DNA of 64,000 nt from Arsukibacterium indicum. Its GTDB lineage: Bacteria > Pseudomonadota > Gammaproteobacteria > Enterobacterales > Alteromonadaceae. The notes under the pieces are model-generated. The model did not search any database. It had not been told where the DNA came from and saw nothing but the letters and a program-made list of their open reading frames with translations. Shown here piece after piece: positions 39,000-48,271 of this stretch. Each line of letters begins with the position of its first letter. The stretch's first letter is position 1. Location: the NCBI RefSeq assembly GCF_019100565.1, contig NZ_JAHRID010000001.1:1-64000 (forward strand). The letters are read 5' to 3'. A program made the position numbers and the translations under genes.

Positions 39000-39308
39000 A
39001 TGAGTATCACCAAACAATATTTGAAAACTAAACCAGCCTGCAAAGTAACTTTTAAACTCAGCGCTGAGCAATTAGCCGATGCTGAATCTGTTTCCCTGCT
39101 TGGCGAATTTAATAATTGGGATCCCAGTGCGTTACCAATGAAAAAAAGTAAAAAGGGTGATTTCAGTGCCAGCCTGACACTGGAAAATGATCGGGAATAT
39201 CAATTCCGGTATCTGGTTAACGGTGGCACCTGGCTAAATGACGATGCGGCCGATGCCTATTTACCGTCGCCATTATCATATGACCATAACTCGGTTATCC
39301 GTTTGTAA
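39000..39308 (+). CDS. Stand-alone glycogen-binding (CBM48/isoamylase early-set) protein
   Basis: This 102-residue protein is a single immunoglobulin-like CBM48 domain, as in the AMPK beta subunit and isoamylase N-domains. It has VTFKLS, LLGEFNNWDP (carbohydrate-binding Trp), a short charged loop, EYQFRYLVNGGTW and YDHNSVIRL. Nothing catalytic is attached. Such solo domains in gammaproteobacteria are called isoamylase early-set proteins and have no proven role; glycogen or maltodextrin binding is inferred. No glycogen genes are nearby. A strong terminator follows, so it is monocistronic. Confidence 0.88.
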   Translation: MSITKQYLKTKPACKVTFKLSAEQLADAESVSLLGEFNNWDPSALPMKKSKKGDFSASLTLENDREYQFRYLVNGGTWLNDDAADAYLPSPLSYDHNSVIRL

Positions 39309-39316
39309 CAGCTAAC

Positions 39317-39355
39317 CGCTGACAGCGTCATAGGTGCTGTCAGCGTTTGTTAGTC
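39317..39355 (+). terminator. Intrinsic terminator after the CBM48 gene
   Basis: A perfect 10-bp stem (CGCTGACAGC at 39317-39326 with GCTGTCAGCG at 39336-39345, nine-base loop) is followed by TTTGTTAGTCTT. It lies between convergent genes and may also slow minus-strand transcription, although no T-run exists on that side. Confidence 0.75.
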
Positions 39356-39360
39356 TTAAC

Positions 39361-40479
39361 CTAACAGCGTTCCAGCATCAGGCAGCCCACAGAGTATCCG
39401 GCCCCGAACGAGCACAATACAGCTTTATCGCCACTGTTCAGCCCGGTTTTATGCTTGTGAAACGCAATGATTGAACCAGCCGATGCGGTATTAGCATAAC
39501 TGTCCAGCACCAGAGGTGCCTCTTCCGGCAACGGATCCCGGCCCAGAATCTTTTTAGCGGCAAAGATATTCATATTAATATTTGCCTGATGCAGCCAGAG
39601 TCGTTTCAGCTGATCAGCACTGATGCTCTGCGCTGCCATCTCGTCCTGAATAACTTCAGCGACTATCGGCAGTAGTTCTTTAAATACTTTACGCCCTTGC
39701 TGCTTAAAAAACGGAACCTTAGGATTATTGTCACTAAAACAATGTTCGGTGTAACCAATATCACAACGAATGTTATTAGAAAAACTGGTTTTCAGCCGCA
39801 TTCCGAGAATTTTGAATGCATTATCAGTAGTACAACTGCTTTGCGCTTCAATAATGGTAGCAGTGCAAACATCGCCAAAAATAAAATGGCTGTCGCGGTT
39901 TTTATAATCGACCTGCGGCGAAGCAAATTCCGGATTAACCACCAACACCACTTTGGCGGTGTTACCGCGAATGGCATTAACCGCATTGCTAATGGCAAAC
40001 GTGGCTGACGAGCATGCTACGTTCATATCAAAAGCGTAGCCATTTACCCCAAGAATATTTTGTAATTCAATTGACAGCGCCGGATAAGGCCGCTGCATAT
40101 TAGAAGCCGCACAAATAATTAAATCAATGTCTGCCGCTGTTTTATTGGCTTGCGCCATTGCTTCACGGGCAGCTGCCACAGCCATTTCAACCATTTCAGG
40201 TGGGGTATTTTCATCACGCTTTACAAACACCGGATGCATAATTGCCGGGTCAAGGATCCCCTCTTTATACAACACATGCCGTGATTTAATGCCCGACGCT
40301 TTTTCGATAAATTCGCTGCTGGAATATTCCAGTGCCTCAAGCTGGCCACCACTGATTTCAGCCGCATGCTGCTTGTTAAAGAGATCAACATATTGGTTAT
40401 AGCTGGCAACCAACTCGTCATTGCTGATGGTAGCGGTGGGTGTAAATAACCCTGAACCACTGATTACAATATTTTGCAT
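39361..40479 (-). CDS. Beta-ketoacyl-ACP synthase III-like enzyme
   Basis: This 372-residue protein has the thiolase fold with the KAS III triad: Cys in NVACSSATFA, His in WLHQANINM and Asn in YANTASAGS. It is longer than housekeeping FabH (about 317) and has an insertion near residues 25-110 with KASGIKSRHV, as in the alternative KAS III group of Pseudomonas and Alteromonadales that uses medium-chain acyl-CoA primers. It may feed beta-oxidation products into fatty-acid synthesis. There are no fab genes nearby, so the exact substrate is unknown. Confidence 0.85.
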   Translation of the reverse strand: MQNIVISGSGLFTPTATISNDELVASYNQYVDLFNKQHAAEISGGQLEALEYSSSEFIEKASGIKSRHVLYKEGILDPAIMHPVFVKRDENTPPEMVEMAVAAAREAMAQANKTAADIDLIICAASNMQRPYPALSIELQNILGVNGYAFDMNVACSSATFAISNAVNAIRGNTAKVVLVVNPEFASPQVDYKNRDSHFIFGDVCTATIIEAQSSCTTDNAFKILGMRLKTSFSNNIRCDIGYTEHCFSDNNPKVPFFKQQGRKVFKELLPIVAEVIQDEMAAQSISADQLKRLWLHQANINMNIFAAKKILGRDPLPEEAPLVLDSYANTASAGSIIAFHKHKTGLNSGDKAVLCSFGAGYSVGCLMLERC

Positions 40480-40814
40480 TAAATTACACCTTGTCTGGTT
40501 GCAACGTTCTTATTATCAGGTTGTGATATGCCATCGGCTTTTTGCTATAGTTTTACCGGTATTATGGTGCAGCCGCTGGCCATGTCTGGCGCTTAGTATA
40601 ACGAAAAATCCACTTTGCGTTTAGTGGATTGCGTGAACCTGGTCTGCTAGCATGCCTGTCATTATCATTGCCAGTGTTAAGCCGGCATCCAGCAAAGATG
40701 CTATACACTGCTATTTATTGTGCGTCATACTATCGTTTCTCTGATACGTGTTTCCCGAAGAGAACAGTTCCCACACTTACCGGTGCATTGTTAACAGGAT
40801 ACCAGATTAACCGC
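40480..40814. other. 335-base divergent gap, no gene seen
   Basis: This separates the KAS III-like gene (minus) from tamA (plus). The tamA frame is open upstream to 40629, but no good start with a ribosome site is seen before 40815. A TATAGT (about 40548-40553) with TTGTGA 19 bases upstream is a weak plus-strand promoter candidate. Nothing else stands out. Confidence 0.45.
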
Positions 40815-42527
40815 ATGTCGTTATTAAGAAAAACAATCAGTCTCTTATTTCTGACAAGTTTCAGCATCCAGGCCCAAACTGAATTAAAAATACAGGGGCT
40901 TAGCGGTGAGTTAGAACAAAACGTTAAAAATCATCTTGCCAGTTACAACAAAACTGATATTTCAGGTTCGCTGCGATTTCAGATGAAGTTACAGCAAGAC
41001 ATTGAAACTGCGTTACAGGCTTTGGGTTATTACCAGAGCGAAATCGAGTTTACCCTCTCAGAAAAGTCCGGTAACGCAACTTTACTGGTTACGGTTAATG
41101 CTGGTCAGCCAATCCGGATAAACACCGCCGATATAAAGCTTACCGGCGATGCGGTTGATGATCGGCAATTCAGTGGCTTGTTAAGACGACAGGCACCTAA
41201 AGTTGGTGATGTATTACATCATGGCAAATACGAGAGTTTAAAAAGCGAATTACGCAGCCTCGCGCTGCGCAAGGGCTATTTTGACGCCGAATTCAGCCGC
41301 AGCACCTTAGAAGTAATCCCGGAGTTGCAGCAGGCCAATATTTATTTGCACTTTGCCAGTGGCACCCGCTATAAATTTGGTGAGGTAACCTTTAGTGGCC
41401 AGCAAATTCGTGACGAATGGATGCAGTCACTGATCCCGTTTGAGCCAGGCCAGCCCTATCTGGCCAGTGAATTGGGCGAGTTTAACCAGAGCCTGGCCAA
41501 TACCAACTGGTTTTCGTCTATTGCCATTGAAGGCGATACCGAGCAGATCGCTGATTTTCGCCTGCCTATTACCGTGAAGCTTGAACCCAGGCTGCGCAAC
41601 AGTGTGGAAACTGGTATTGGCTACTCTGATGTTGTTGGCCCCCGGCTGAAAGTAAACTGGTTAAAACCCTGGTTAAATGATCGCGGGCATAGCCTGCACA
41701 ATAATTTTGAGGTTTCAGAAGTTGAGCAAACACTGGAATCCGCCTACCGGATGCCACTGAGTACAGCCCCCTCTGACTACTACCAGCTACAAGTAGGCTT
41801 ACGTAATCGTGACAATCTGGATACCCGCAGTAAAGAAATTAATATTGCCCTTGAGCGCCATTGGTTATTAAGTAACGAGTGGTATCGAACCGTTTCTTTA
41901 CGTTATTTGTATGAAGACTTTATTCAGGCAGATCAGGATGCCAGCTCCAGTTTGATCATGCCAGGCATAAGTTTTAGCCGCTCCAGACAAAGCTGGGGCA
42001 ATATGCCACGTTCGGCAGATCGCTTATTACTGGGAGTAGAGTTTTCAGAGCCGGCCTGGGGCTCCGACACGCCTTTCGTCCGATTCCGGGGTCGTGCCGG
42101 CTGGATCGGCAGTTTCGATCGTAACCACCGGTTTGTTACCCGGCTCGATGCAGGCGCTGTGGTGATTGATGATATTACCGAGATCCCCCCTTCATTGCGT
42201 TTCTTTGCCGGCGGTGACAATAATTTGCGGGGCTATGGTTATGAAACCATTGCGCCGCTGAACGATGATAATGAATTAATTGGTGGCCGTTATATGGTTG
42301 CGGCATCACTGGAATACCAATACCGGGTGAAAGGTAACTGGTGGCTGGCCGGCTTTTTTGATTATGGCAGCGCCTGGAACGACAGTCCTGATTTTAAACG
42401 CGGGGTTGGGCTGGGTATTCGCTGGGGATCACCGGTTGGCCCGGTGCGGCTTGATTTTGGCTACGGTCTGGATAGCGGCGAGCGAAATGCCTTTCAGATC
42501 CATTTTGCGCTGGGGCCTGAACTATGA
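40815..42527 (+). CDS. tamA: Translocation and assembly module outer-membrane protein TamA
   Basis: This is a 570-residue Omp85-family protein: signal peptide (residues 1-21, cut after IQA), three POTRA domains (about 22-260), then a 16-strand beta-barrel with the family signature RFFAGGDNNLRGY and a final strand ending FALGPEL. With TamB it aids insertion of autotransporters and other outer-membrane proteins and phospholipid transport. The ATG at 40815 places the signal peptide correctly. The stop overlaps the tamB start by four bases, so the pair is coupled. Confidence 0.93.
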   Translation: MSLLRKTISLLFLTSFSIQAQTELKIQGLSGELEQNVKNHLASYNKTDISGSLRFQMKLQQDIETALQALGYYQSEIEFTLSEKSGNATLLVTVNAGQPIRINTADIKLTGDAVDDRQFSGLLRRQAPKVGDVLHHGKYESLKSELRSLALRKGYFDAEFSRSTLEVIPELQQANIYLHFASGTRYKFGEVTFSGQQIRDEWMQSLIPFEPGQPYLASELGEFNQSLANTNWFSSIAIEGDTEQIADFRLPITVKLEPRLRNSVETGIGYSDVVGPRLKVNWLKPWLNDRGHSLHNNFEVSEVEQTLESAYRMPLSTAPSDYYQLQVGLRNRDNLDTRSKEINIALERHWLLSNEWYRTVSLRYLYEDFIQADQDASSSLIMPGISFSRSRQSWGNMPRSADRLLLGVEFSEPAWGSDTPFVRFRGRAGWIGSFDRNHRFVTRLDAGAVVIDDITEIPPSLRFFAGGDNNLRGYGYETIAPLNDDNELIGGRYMVAASLEYQYRVKGNWWLAGFFDYGSAWNDSPDFKRGVGLGIRWGSPVGPVRLDFGYGLDSGERNAFQIHFALGPEL

Positions 42528-45500
42528 GCCCGGTTATACATAAAACACTGAAATGGCTGAACTGGACTTTGCTACTGCCGCTGCTAGTTGTGGTGTTGCT
42601 GCTGGTCGTGCTGTTATACACGCCTGCTGGTCTGAAGCTGGGATTATGGCTAGGCCAGAAGTATGTCCCGGAATTAACGGTAACGGCGCAGCGTGGCAGC
42701 CTGCTCGGTGGTATGCAGCTTAGTGAGGTCAGCTGGCAGAGCGATACCACTCAGCTGCAGCTGGCTCAGGTACAGCTTGATATTAATAACGCCTGCTTTT
42801 TTCAACTAAAAGTATGTGTGTCCGAGCTGACTATTGAAAATGCAACGGCAACAATCGGTGCCAATACCGTGCGTTTCAACCGGTTTAGTACAGCAATAGA
42901 AGCCTGGGGCCGGCAGCTGCAACTCAACGACAGTCAGCTTAATCAGCTGCAAATAGAGCTGGCAGCGGCCAGCAAGCCACCGACAGAGCCTTTTAGCTAC
43001 TCTCCCCCGCAGTTAACTGATATCCGCCTGCCGTTTTCAGTGTTTGTTAACGGCTTCAGCCTGAGCGGGGCCAGTCTGCTGCAGCAGGACACCGAAACAA
43101 CGTTGCCGGACGTTACCTTCAGTCTGCAAGCCCGTGAGCACAATATCCGCTTACTCGATTTACAGGCCAGCCACCCCGTCGCCAATCTCAGCGCTACCGC
43201 GGAAATTACCCTACAGGGAGATTATCCGTTAAGTGGCCGCTTCAGCACCGTTATTAAACAAGCGCCGTTGGCTGAGCAACAACTGAATATTGGTCTGAGT
43301 GGCAGCCTGGCTGAATTAGCAATTGATGTTCGAGCCTCAGGCACTATTACTGCCAATGCCGAAGCTGAACTGGCACTGCTGGCTGACAAGTTACCTCTAA
43401 AGGTTACCGCGCAGTATGAGGCCTTCAGCTGGCCCCCCGATGACAACAGGGCATGGCAACTGGCAAGCGGTAACATTACGGCAAGTGGTGATTTAGAACA
43501 GCTGCAATTTACGCTGGATGGCGGTGTGTCACACCAGACAGTGCCGCAAATCAGCCTCAGTGCCGCCGGGCAGTATCAGCTGGCCGAAGCAATACTGTCG
43601 ATTAGCCGTTTTAAGCTCAACACCCTGGATGGCACCATTAACGGCAATGCCACGGTAGAATTGGCCCCAACACTGAACTGGCAGACAGCAATACAGCTTA
43701 ACAATATTAAGCCAGAGGTATTCTGGCCGGAGTACAGCGGTGAGTTAAGCGGTGAACTTTTAAACCATGGCGCGTTGGCTGCTGATGGCAGCTGGCAGAC
43801 GACGTTAAATGAACTGGCAATTGATGGCAGCTTGCGCGATGAGACAATTAACTTCAGCGGCGACCTCTCGGCCAGTTTTAATCAGCCAGCAAACCGTTAT
43901 AAGTTACAAAGTGAGCAGCTGATAATCCGTCATGCTGACAATCAGATCAGCCTATCTGGCACATTGGCAGAGCAGTGGCAGCTTGATGCAACCGTTGCCA
44001 TACCCGATTTAAACAGCAGCCTGCCCGGGACAAGTGGCGTGATCAATGCAGAGATTAGCGTACGGGGTGCTCAGCGCCAGCCAGAGTTAACCGCAAATAT
44101 CAGCGCCGGTTCTCTGCGCTATGGCGCTGATCGGCTGGAACAATTAGAGCTTGACCTGCAAATGCAGTTAAAGGAGCAGTTACAGGCGAACATATCGCTG
44201 CTTGCCAGTGATGGGCTGCTGCAGGGTTACCAGGTTTCACAGCTGAGTGTAAAAGCTTCGGGCAATGAGCAGCAACATCAGGCCGAAGTGACGTTGCAAT
44301 CGCCTTTGTCAGATAGTGCATTGCAACTGAGTGGTCAGCTTATTGCCCGCAATCACTGGCAGGGCCGCTTAAGTAGCGCTGAGCTTGGTAGTCCGCAGGG
44401 GATCTGGCAGCTGCAACAACCGGTTGATATCAGTTACCGCCATGCTCAGCAGCAACTGCAAATCAGTCAGCATTGCTGGCGACAAAACCCGGCATCGTTA
44501 TGTTTAACGGACGACGTCAGCCTCAGTGGTAACAGTATGGCGGCCGCTATTGAATTGCGACAATTCGAACTGGTAAGTTTAAATCAATTTGTGCCGTTAG
44601 CGTTTAATCTGCGCGGCGAACTTAACGCCGACGCCATGGCAAGCTGGCAACCGGGCCAGCGGCCACAGGTTGAAGTTACAGTAACGAGTCGCGCCGGTGC
44701 GTTAACTGAACAAACCCAGCCCCCGGTAGAGCTCAGCTGGCAACAACTTACCTTAGAGGGTGTTTTAAAAGATGATCAGCTTAACATCACGATGCAGGCT
44801 ACGTTAAATGAGCAGGCACCATTAACTGCTGCGCTAAATATCAGTGATGTCAGTAGCAGCAACCGACCTTTAACCGGTAACTTTGGTGTTACTGACTTCA
44901 CTTTGGAGTTCCTGCAGCCTTTGCTGGATGAATACAGTGAGTTGGCAGGTGTAATAAATGCCGATATCAGCGCGCAGGGTACCGTCGAAAGCCCACAACT
45001 GGCAGGCAAGTTGGCACTCAGACAGCTGCGGGTAAAAGGTAAACTTGCTCCGGCTGACATTAACGATGGCAAGTTGCAGGTGAATTTTAACGGCGAACAG
45101 GCAGAATTGCTGGGCGATATCGTGACACCACAGGGAAATTTAAGCCTGACAGGTAGTGCTGACTGGCAACAGCTCGACGATTGGCGGGCTAAGCTGGCAG
45201 TTAAGGGTGACCCATTAAGTATTCAGATTGAACAAGGCAGTTTGCAGGTAAAACCTGATCTGCAGATAAACGCCAGCCCGACCCTGGCTAACATAAGCGG
45301 CAGTATTGATATCCCATCAGCAAATCTCAGTATTGATGAACTGCCGCCAAACGCTATAGGCTTGTCAGCTGATACGGTTATTCTGACGGCAGACGGCGAG
45401 CAGGTAACCGAGCAGCAAGCAATGGCCATGCCGCTTGCAGCGGATATCAGGGTGCAGCTTGGTGAAAAGGTGCAACTGAATGCTTTTGGACTGGAAACCC

Positions 45501-46144
45501 TGCTTCGTGGCAATTTGCAGGTTCGCCAGAAGCAAAACAAGCAAACCATTAATGGCGAAGTGCGACTGGTAGACGGCACTTTTCGGTCTTACGGCCAGGA
45601 CTTACTGATCCGTCAGGGCAAAATGACATTCAGTGGTCCGCCCGATCAACCCTATCTGAATGTTGAAGCCATTCGTAACCCTGCCAATATGGAAGACAAT
45701 GTGGTCGCCGGTATCCGGGTTACCGGTCCGGCAGACCGGCCCCAGATTACTATTTTCTCCGAACCGGCCATGCCCCAGGCAAATGCCCTGTCCTATCTGC
45801 TGGCCGGTCGCGACCTGGACAGCGAATCTGGCAGCGCCGCTAATGCCGTCACCACCAGCCTTATTGGTATGAGCATTGCGTCAAGTGGCAGCCTGGTAGG
45901 TGAAATTGGCGAAGCTTTTGGCGTAAGTAACCTGACCCTGGATACCGCCGGCTCCGGTGACAACTCGCAGGTAACGGTAAGTGGTTACCTGAACCGTGAT
46001 TTGCAAATTAAATACGGCGTTGGCATTTTTGAGCCGATTGGCGAATTCACCCTGCGCTACCGGTTAATGCAAAGCCTGTATCTGGAAGCGGTGTCGGGGT
46101 TAGACAATGCCGTTGACTTGTTATACCGGTTTGAATTTGACTAA
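42524..46144 (+). CDS. tamB: Translocation and assembly module inner-membrane protein TamB
   Basis: This 1206-residue AsmA-like protein has an N-terminal inner-membrane anchor (about 13-33) and a very long periplasmic beta-taco of repetitive beta strands. The C-terminal DUF490/TamB domain (about 850-1206) carries LLIRQGKMTFSGPPDQP, VAGIRVTGPADRP and YLLAGRDLDSESG and ends with an aromatic residue-Asp (FEFD). It spans the periplasm and contacts TamA. Length is close to E. coli TamB (1259). It converges on cmoM with 11 bases between stops. Confidence 0.93.
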   Translation: MSPVIHKTLKWLNWTLLLPLLVVVLLLVVLLYTPAGLKLGLWLGQKYVPELTVTAQRGSLLGGMQLSEVSWQSDTTQLQLAQVQLDINNACFFQLKVCVSELTIENATATIGANTVRFNRFSTAIEAWGRQLQLNDSQLNQLQIELAAASKPPTEPFSYSPPQLTDIRLPFSVFVNGFSLSGASLLQQDTETTLPDVTFSLQAREHNIRLLDLQASHPVANLSATAEITLQGDYPLSGRFSTVIKQAPLAEQQLNIGLSGSLAELAIDVRASGTITANAEAELALLADKLPLKVTAQYEAFSWPPDDNRAWQLASGNITASGDLEQLQFTLDGGVSHQTVPQISLSAAGQYQLAEAILSISRFKLNTLDGTINGNATVELAPTLNWQTAIQLNNIKPEVFWPEYSGELSGELLNHGALAADGSWQTTLNELAIDGSLRDETINFSGDLSASFNQPANRYKLQSEQLIIRHADNQISLSGTLAEQWQLDATVAIPDLNSSLPGTSGVINAEISVRGAQRQPELTANISAGSLRYGADRLEQLELDLQMQLKEQLQANISLLASDGLLQGYQVSQLSVKASGNEQQHQAEVTLQSPLSDSALQLSGQLIARNHWQGRLSSAELGSPQGIWQLQQPVDISYRHAQQQLQISQHCWRQNPASLCLTDDVSLSGNSMAAAIELRQFELVSLNQFVPLAFNLRGELNADAMASWQPGQRPQVEVTVTSRAGALTEQTQPPVELSWQQLTLEGVLKDDQLNITMQATLNEQAPLTAALNISDVSSSNRPLTGNFGVTDFTLEFLQPLLDEYSELAGVINADISAQGTVESPQLAGKLALRQLRVKGKLAPADINDGKLQVNFNGEQAELLGDIVTPQGNLSLTGSADWQQLDDWRAKLAVKGDPLSIQIEQGSLQVKPDLQINASPTLANISGSIDIPSANLSIDELPPNAIGLSADTVILTADGEQVTEQQAMAMPLAADIRVQLGEKVQLNAFGLETLLRGNLQVRQKQNKQTINGEVRLVDGTFRSYGQDLLIRQGKMTFSGPPDQPYLNVEAIRNPANMEDNVVAGIRVTGPADRPQITIFSEPAMPQANALSYLLAGRDLDSESGSAANAVTTSLIGMSIASSGSLVGEIGEAFGVSNLTLDTAGSGDNSQVTVSGYLNRDLQIKYGVGIFEPIGEFTLRYRLMQSLYLEAVSGLDNAVDLLYRFEFD

Positions 46145-46155
46145 GTAAGCGCCGC

Positions 46156-46944
46156 TTACTCTGGCCTGGTCAGCAGCAAATGAGTATAGCGGCCGATTGA
46201 TGCATAAGGTTCCTGCTGGTTATATTTTAATTCCAGTTCTAGCAGTTGGTCAAAATGGCTTTGTTGCTGGCTACGGTTTTGCAGATAATCGTGAAAACAA
46301 CGTACCCCGGTTTTACTGATAAGCGTAAAACCGGCTTGCTGATACCACTGCTCTACCTGCTTTGGTTCCAGTGGGTTTTGCGGGCTTAAACTGACTTTCT
46401 TTTTTACCTTAAAATCTGCTGATACATAGTCGAAGTTGCCATACAAAATATTACTGAGCCGCATGGCATCTTTGTTGTAGTACATCAGTGATAACACCCC
46501 GCCCGGTGCCAGCAACTGGCTGAGCTGGCTTAACGCGATGGCGGGCTCAGCTAACCATTCCAGCATGGCATGGCACAGCACCAATGGATACTGGCGCTGC
46601 ACATCACGGCTTAATTCAGCCAGGCTTTGCTGGCTGAAACGTAGTTGTGCAGCAGGCCCCGCTACTGCCAGACCTTGTGCCGTTGCCGTTTCGGCTGCGA
46701 TAGCCAGCATTTCAGCCGAAATATCGGTTAAATGGACGGTATGTCCCATTTTCGCCAGCGCCAGGCTTATCTGGCCCTGTCCTGCTCCCACATCCAGCAC
46801 CTGACAGGGCTGCTGTAACACAGCCAGGCGGCTTAGATCACGCAGTAGTACCTGCTGGCGGATCTCACCCTTGGTACTCTGGTAAATATTACGCTGAAAC
46901 TTCGCGCTGATACCGTCGAAACTGCGATCAGTGGTTTTGTTCAT
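46156..46944 (-). CDS. cmoM: tRNA 5-carboxymethoxyuridine methyltransferase CmoM
   Basis: This 262-residue class I SAM-dependent methyltransferase begins DRSFDGISAKFQRNIYQSTKG, almost as in E. coli CmoM (formerly SmtA). It has motif I LDVGAGQGQ, CHAMLEWL, PGGVLSLMYYN, GNFDYV and TGVRCFHDYL. CmoM methylates cmo5U34 to mcmo5U34 in some tRNAs. It overlaps the upstream Nif3-like gene by four bases and so is in an operon with it. Confidence 0.92.
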   Translation of the reverse strand: MNKTTDRSFDGISAKFQRNIYQSTKGEIRQQVLLRDLSRLAVLQQPCQVLDVGAGQGQISLALAKMGHTVHLTDISAEMLAIAAETATAQGLAVAGPAAQLRFSQQSLAELSRDVQRQYPLVLCHAMLEWLAEPAIALSQLSQLLAPGGVLSLMYYNKDAMRLSNILYGNFDYVSADFKVKKKVSLSPQNPLEPKQVEQWYQQAGFTLISKTGVRCFHDYLQNRSQQQSHFDQLLELELKYNQQEPYASIGRYTHLLLTRPE

Positions 46945-47702
46945 GCCGGATTATCAATATCAATAAATTTAACCTCTAACGGATAGTTAGCGCTCAGATA
47001 TTCACCCAAGGCTTTCACGCCGTATCGCTCCGTTGCATGGTGGCCGGCAGCAATAAAATGGATACCCAGCTCACGAGATACATGAATGGTTTGCTCTGAT
47101 ACTTCACCGGTAATAAAGACGTCAGCGCCGGCTGCGGCTGCCTGTTCGATATAGCCCTGGCCGCCACCGGTGCACCAGGCCAGCTTAGCTACCGGCTTAT
47201 CGTTACTCGCGTTATGGATTAGTACATCCCGGCCAAGTTGCTGCTGCAACAAGCTGGCCACGTCAGCTAAACTGCGGGGTGCGCTAAATTCACCCTGCAT
47301 TACCACACCAACAGGGTCTACCGTCAGCATCGGCGAAATAGCCTGTGCGTTCAATAGCCTGCCCAGCTGAGCATTATTGCCAAGCTGGGGGTGAATATCT
47401 AGAGGCAAATGATAGGCAAATAAATTGATGTCATTGGCCAACAACGCCTGTAAGCGACGTTTCTTCATGCCGGTAATAACCGGGGCTTCGTTTTTCCAGA
47501 AGTAGCCATGGTGCACCACAATAGCATCAGCCTGCCATGCTATCGCAGCGTCAACCAGGGCCTGGCTGGCAGTGACGCCTGTTACTATCCGTTTAATGTC
47601 GTGTTTGCCTTCCACCTGTAAACCGTTCGGACAATAATCACGCACACTTTCGCTTTGCAGTAATTCTGCAAGCACCCTGACCAGTTGTTGCCGTTGCAGC
47701 AT
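46941..47702 (-). CDS. Nif3-like dinuclear metal-centre protein (YbgI type)
   Basis: This 253-residue protein of the Nif3/YbgI family forms hexameric toroids with a two-metal site. Ligands lie in VVHHGYFWK (two His), YHLPLD (His), and the C-terminal ISAGHHATERYG (His and Glu). The family is sometimes annotated GTP cyclohydrolase I type 2, but the in vivo activity is unclear. It starts at ATG 47702 and overlaps cmoM by four bases. The neighbour pairing suggests a common transcript only. Confidence 0.9.
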   Translation of the reverse strand: MLQRQQLVRVLAELLQSESVRDYCPNGLQVEGKHDIKRIVTGVTASQALVDAAIAWQADAIVVHHGYFWKNEAPVITGMKKRRLQALLANDINLFAYHLPLDIHPQLGNNAQLGRLLNAQAISPMLTVDPVGVVMQGEFSAPRSLADVASLLQQQLGRDVLIHNASNDKPVAKLAWCTGGGQGYIEQAAAAGADVFITGEVSEQTIHVSRELGIHFIAAGHHATERYGVKALGEYLSANYPLEVKFIDIDNPA

Positions 47703-47770
47703 ATAAACTCCGGATATCTAGCTCGCTATAATCGCCATTGTACTTAAAAACCGTTAAAAAGCAGGCAGAT

Positions 47771-47800
47771 TTGTCTATTGATAGTGTTTTGATGTATAAA
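47771..47800 (+). promoter_or_regulatory. Promoter of the H1-like gene
   Basis: TTGTCT (47771-47776), 18 bases, then TATAAA (47795-47800). The predicted start near 47807 leaves a short leader of about 33 bases before the ATG at 47840. Confidence 0.4.
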
Positions 47801-47839
47801 TAGCGGGCAACGATTAATTTTCACGCACAGGTACCTAGC

Positions 47840-48247
47840 ATGACAAAATTGGATAAAGATCAGGTAATCACTGATTTTACCGCAGCTTATAAAGCTAAAT
47901 TTGGTAAAGAACCACAACTGGAACAAAAACCAGGCTGGTTCAGTGTTGATGGCGGTAAAAATATCCGTCTGGCTGAACTGGCGGAATTAGCTGACAGTTA
48001 CAGCAAAGGCGGTAAAGCCAAAGCGACTGCAGCCAAAGCAGAAAAACCGGCTAAGGCTGAAAAAGCCGAAAAACCGGCGAAAGCAGAGAAAAAGCCAGCC
48101 GCGGCAGCGAAACCGGCTGCAAAACCAGCAGCGAAAAGCAAAACCAAGGCTGCAAAACCAGCAAAAACAACGCCGGGCGCTGCTGCTGCATTCTGGGCTG
48201 AGAAAATTAACGATAGCAAGCAACGGCCACCCCGTGGTTCGCGTTAA
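47840..48247 (+). CDS. Histone H1-like basic protein with conserved N-terminal domain
   Basis: The 135-residue protein has a folded-looking acidic-to-neutral N-terminus (1-57: KDQVITDFTAAYKAKFGKEP, PGWFSVDGG, ELAELADSYSKGG). It is followed by a Lys/Ala/Pro-rich tail (58-112) built of AEKPAK and KPAAK repeats, and a short end AAAFWAEKIND-x3-RPPRGSR. The tail resembles histone H1 and bacterial AlgP/Hc1-type proteins, which coat DNA. The N-terminal domain looks conserved in Shewanella-like proteins of unknown role. Nucleoid binding is inferred from composition. It has its own promoter. Confidence 0.75.
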   Translation: MTKLDKDQVITDFTAAYKAKFGKEPQLEQKPGWFSVDGGKNIRLAELAELADSYSKGGKAKATAAKAEKPAKAEKAEKPAKAEKKPAAAAKPAAKPAAKSKTKAAKPAKTTPGAAAAFWAEKINDSKQRPPRGSR

Positions 48248-48271
48248 CAACTGGTAATTACACTCAGTTAG

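Noticed and set aside
47987-48250. Minus-strand Cys/Phe-rich frames opposite the H1-like gene
   Set aside because: They are the antisense of Lys/Ala/Pro codon repeats and have no start signals.
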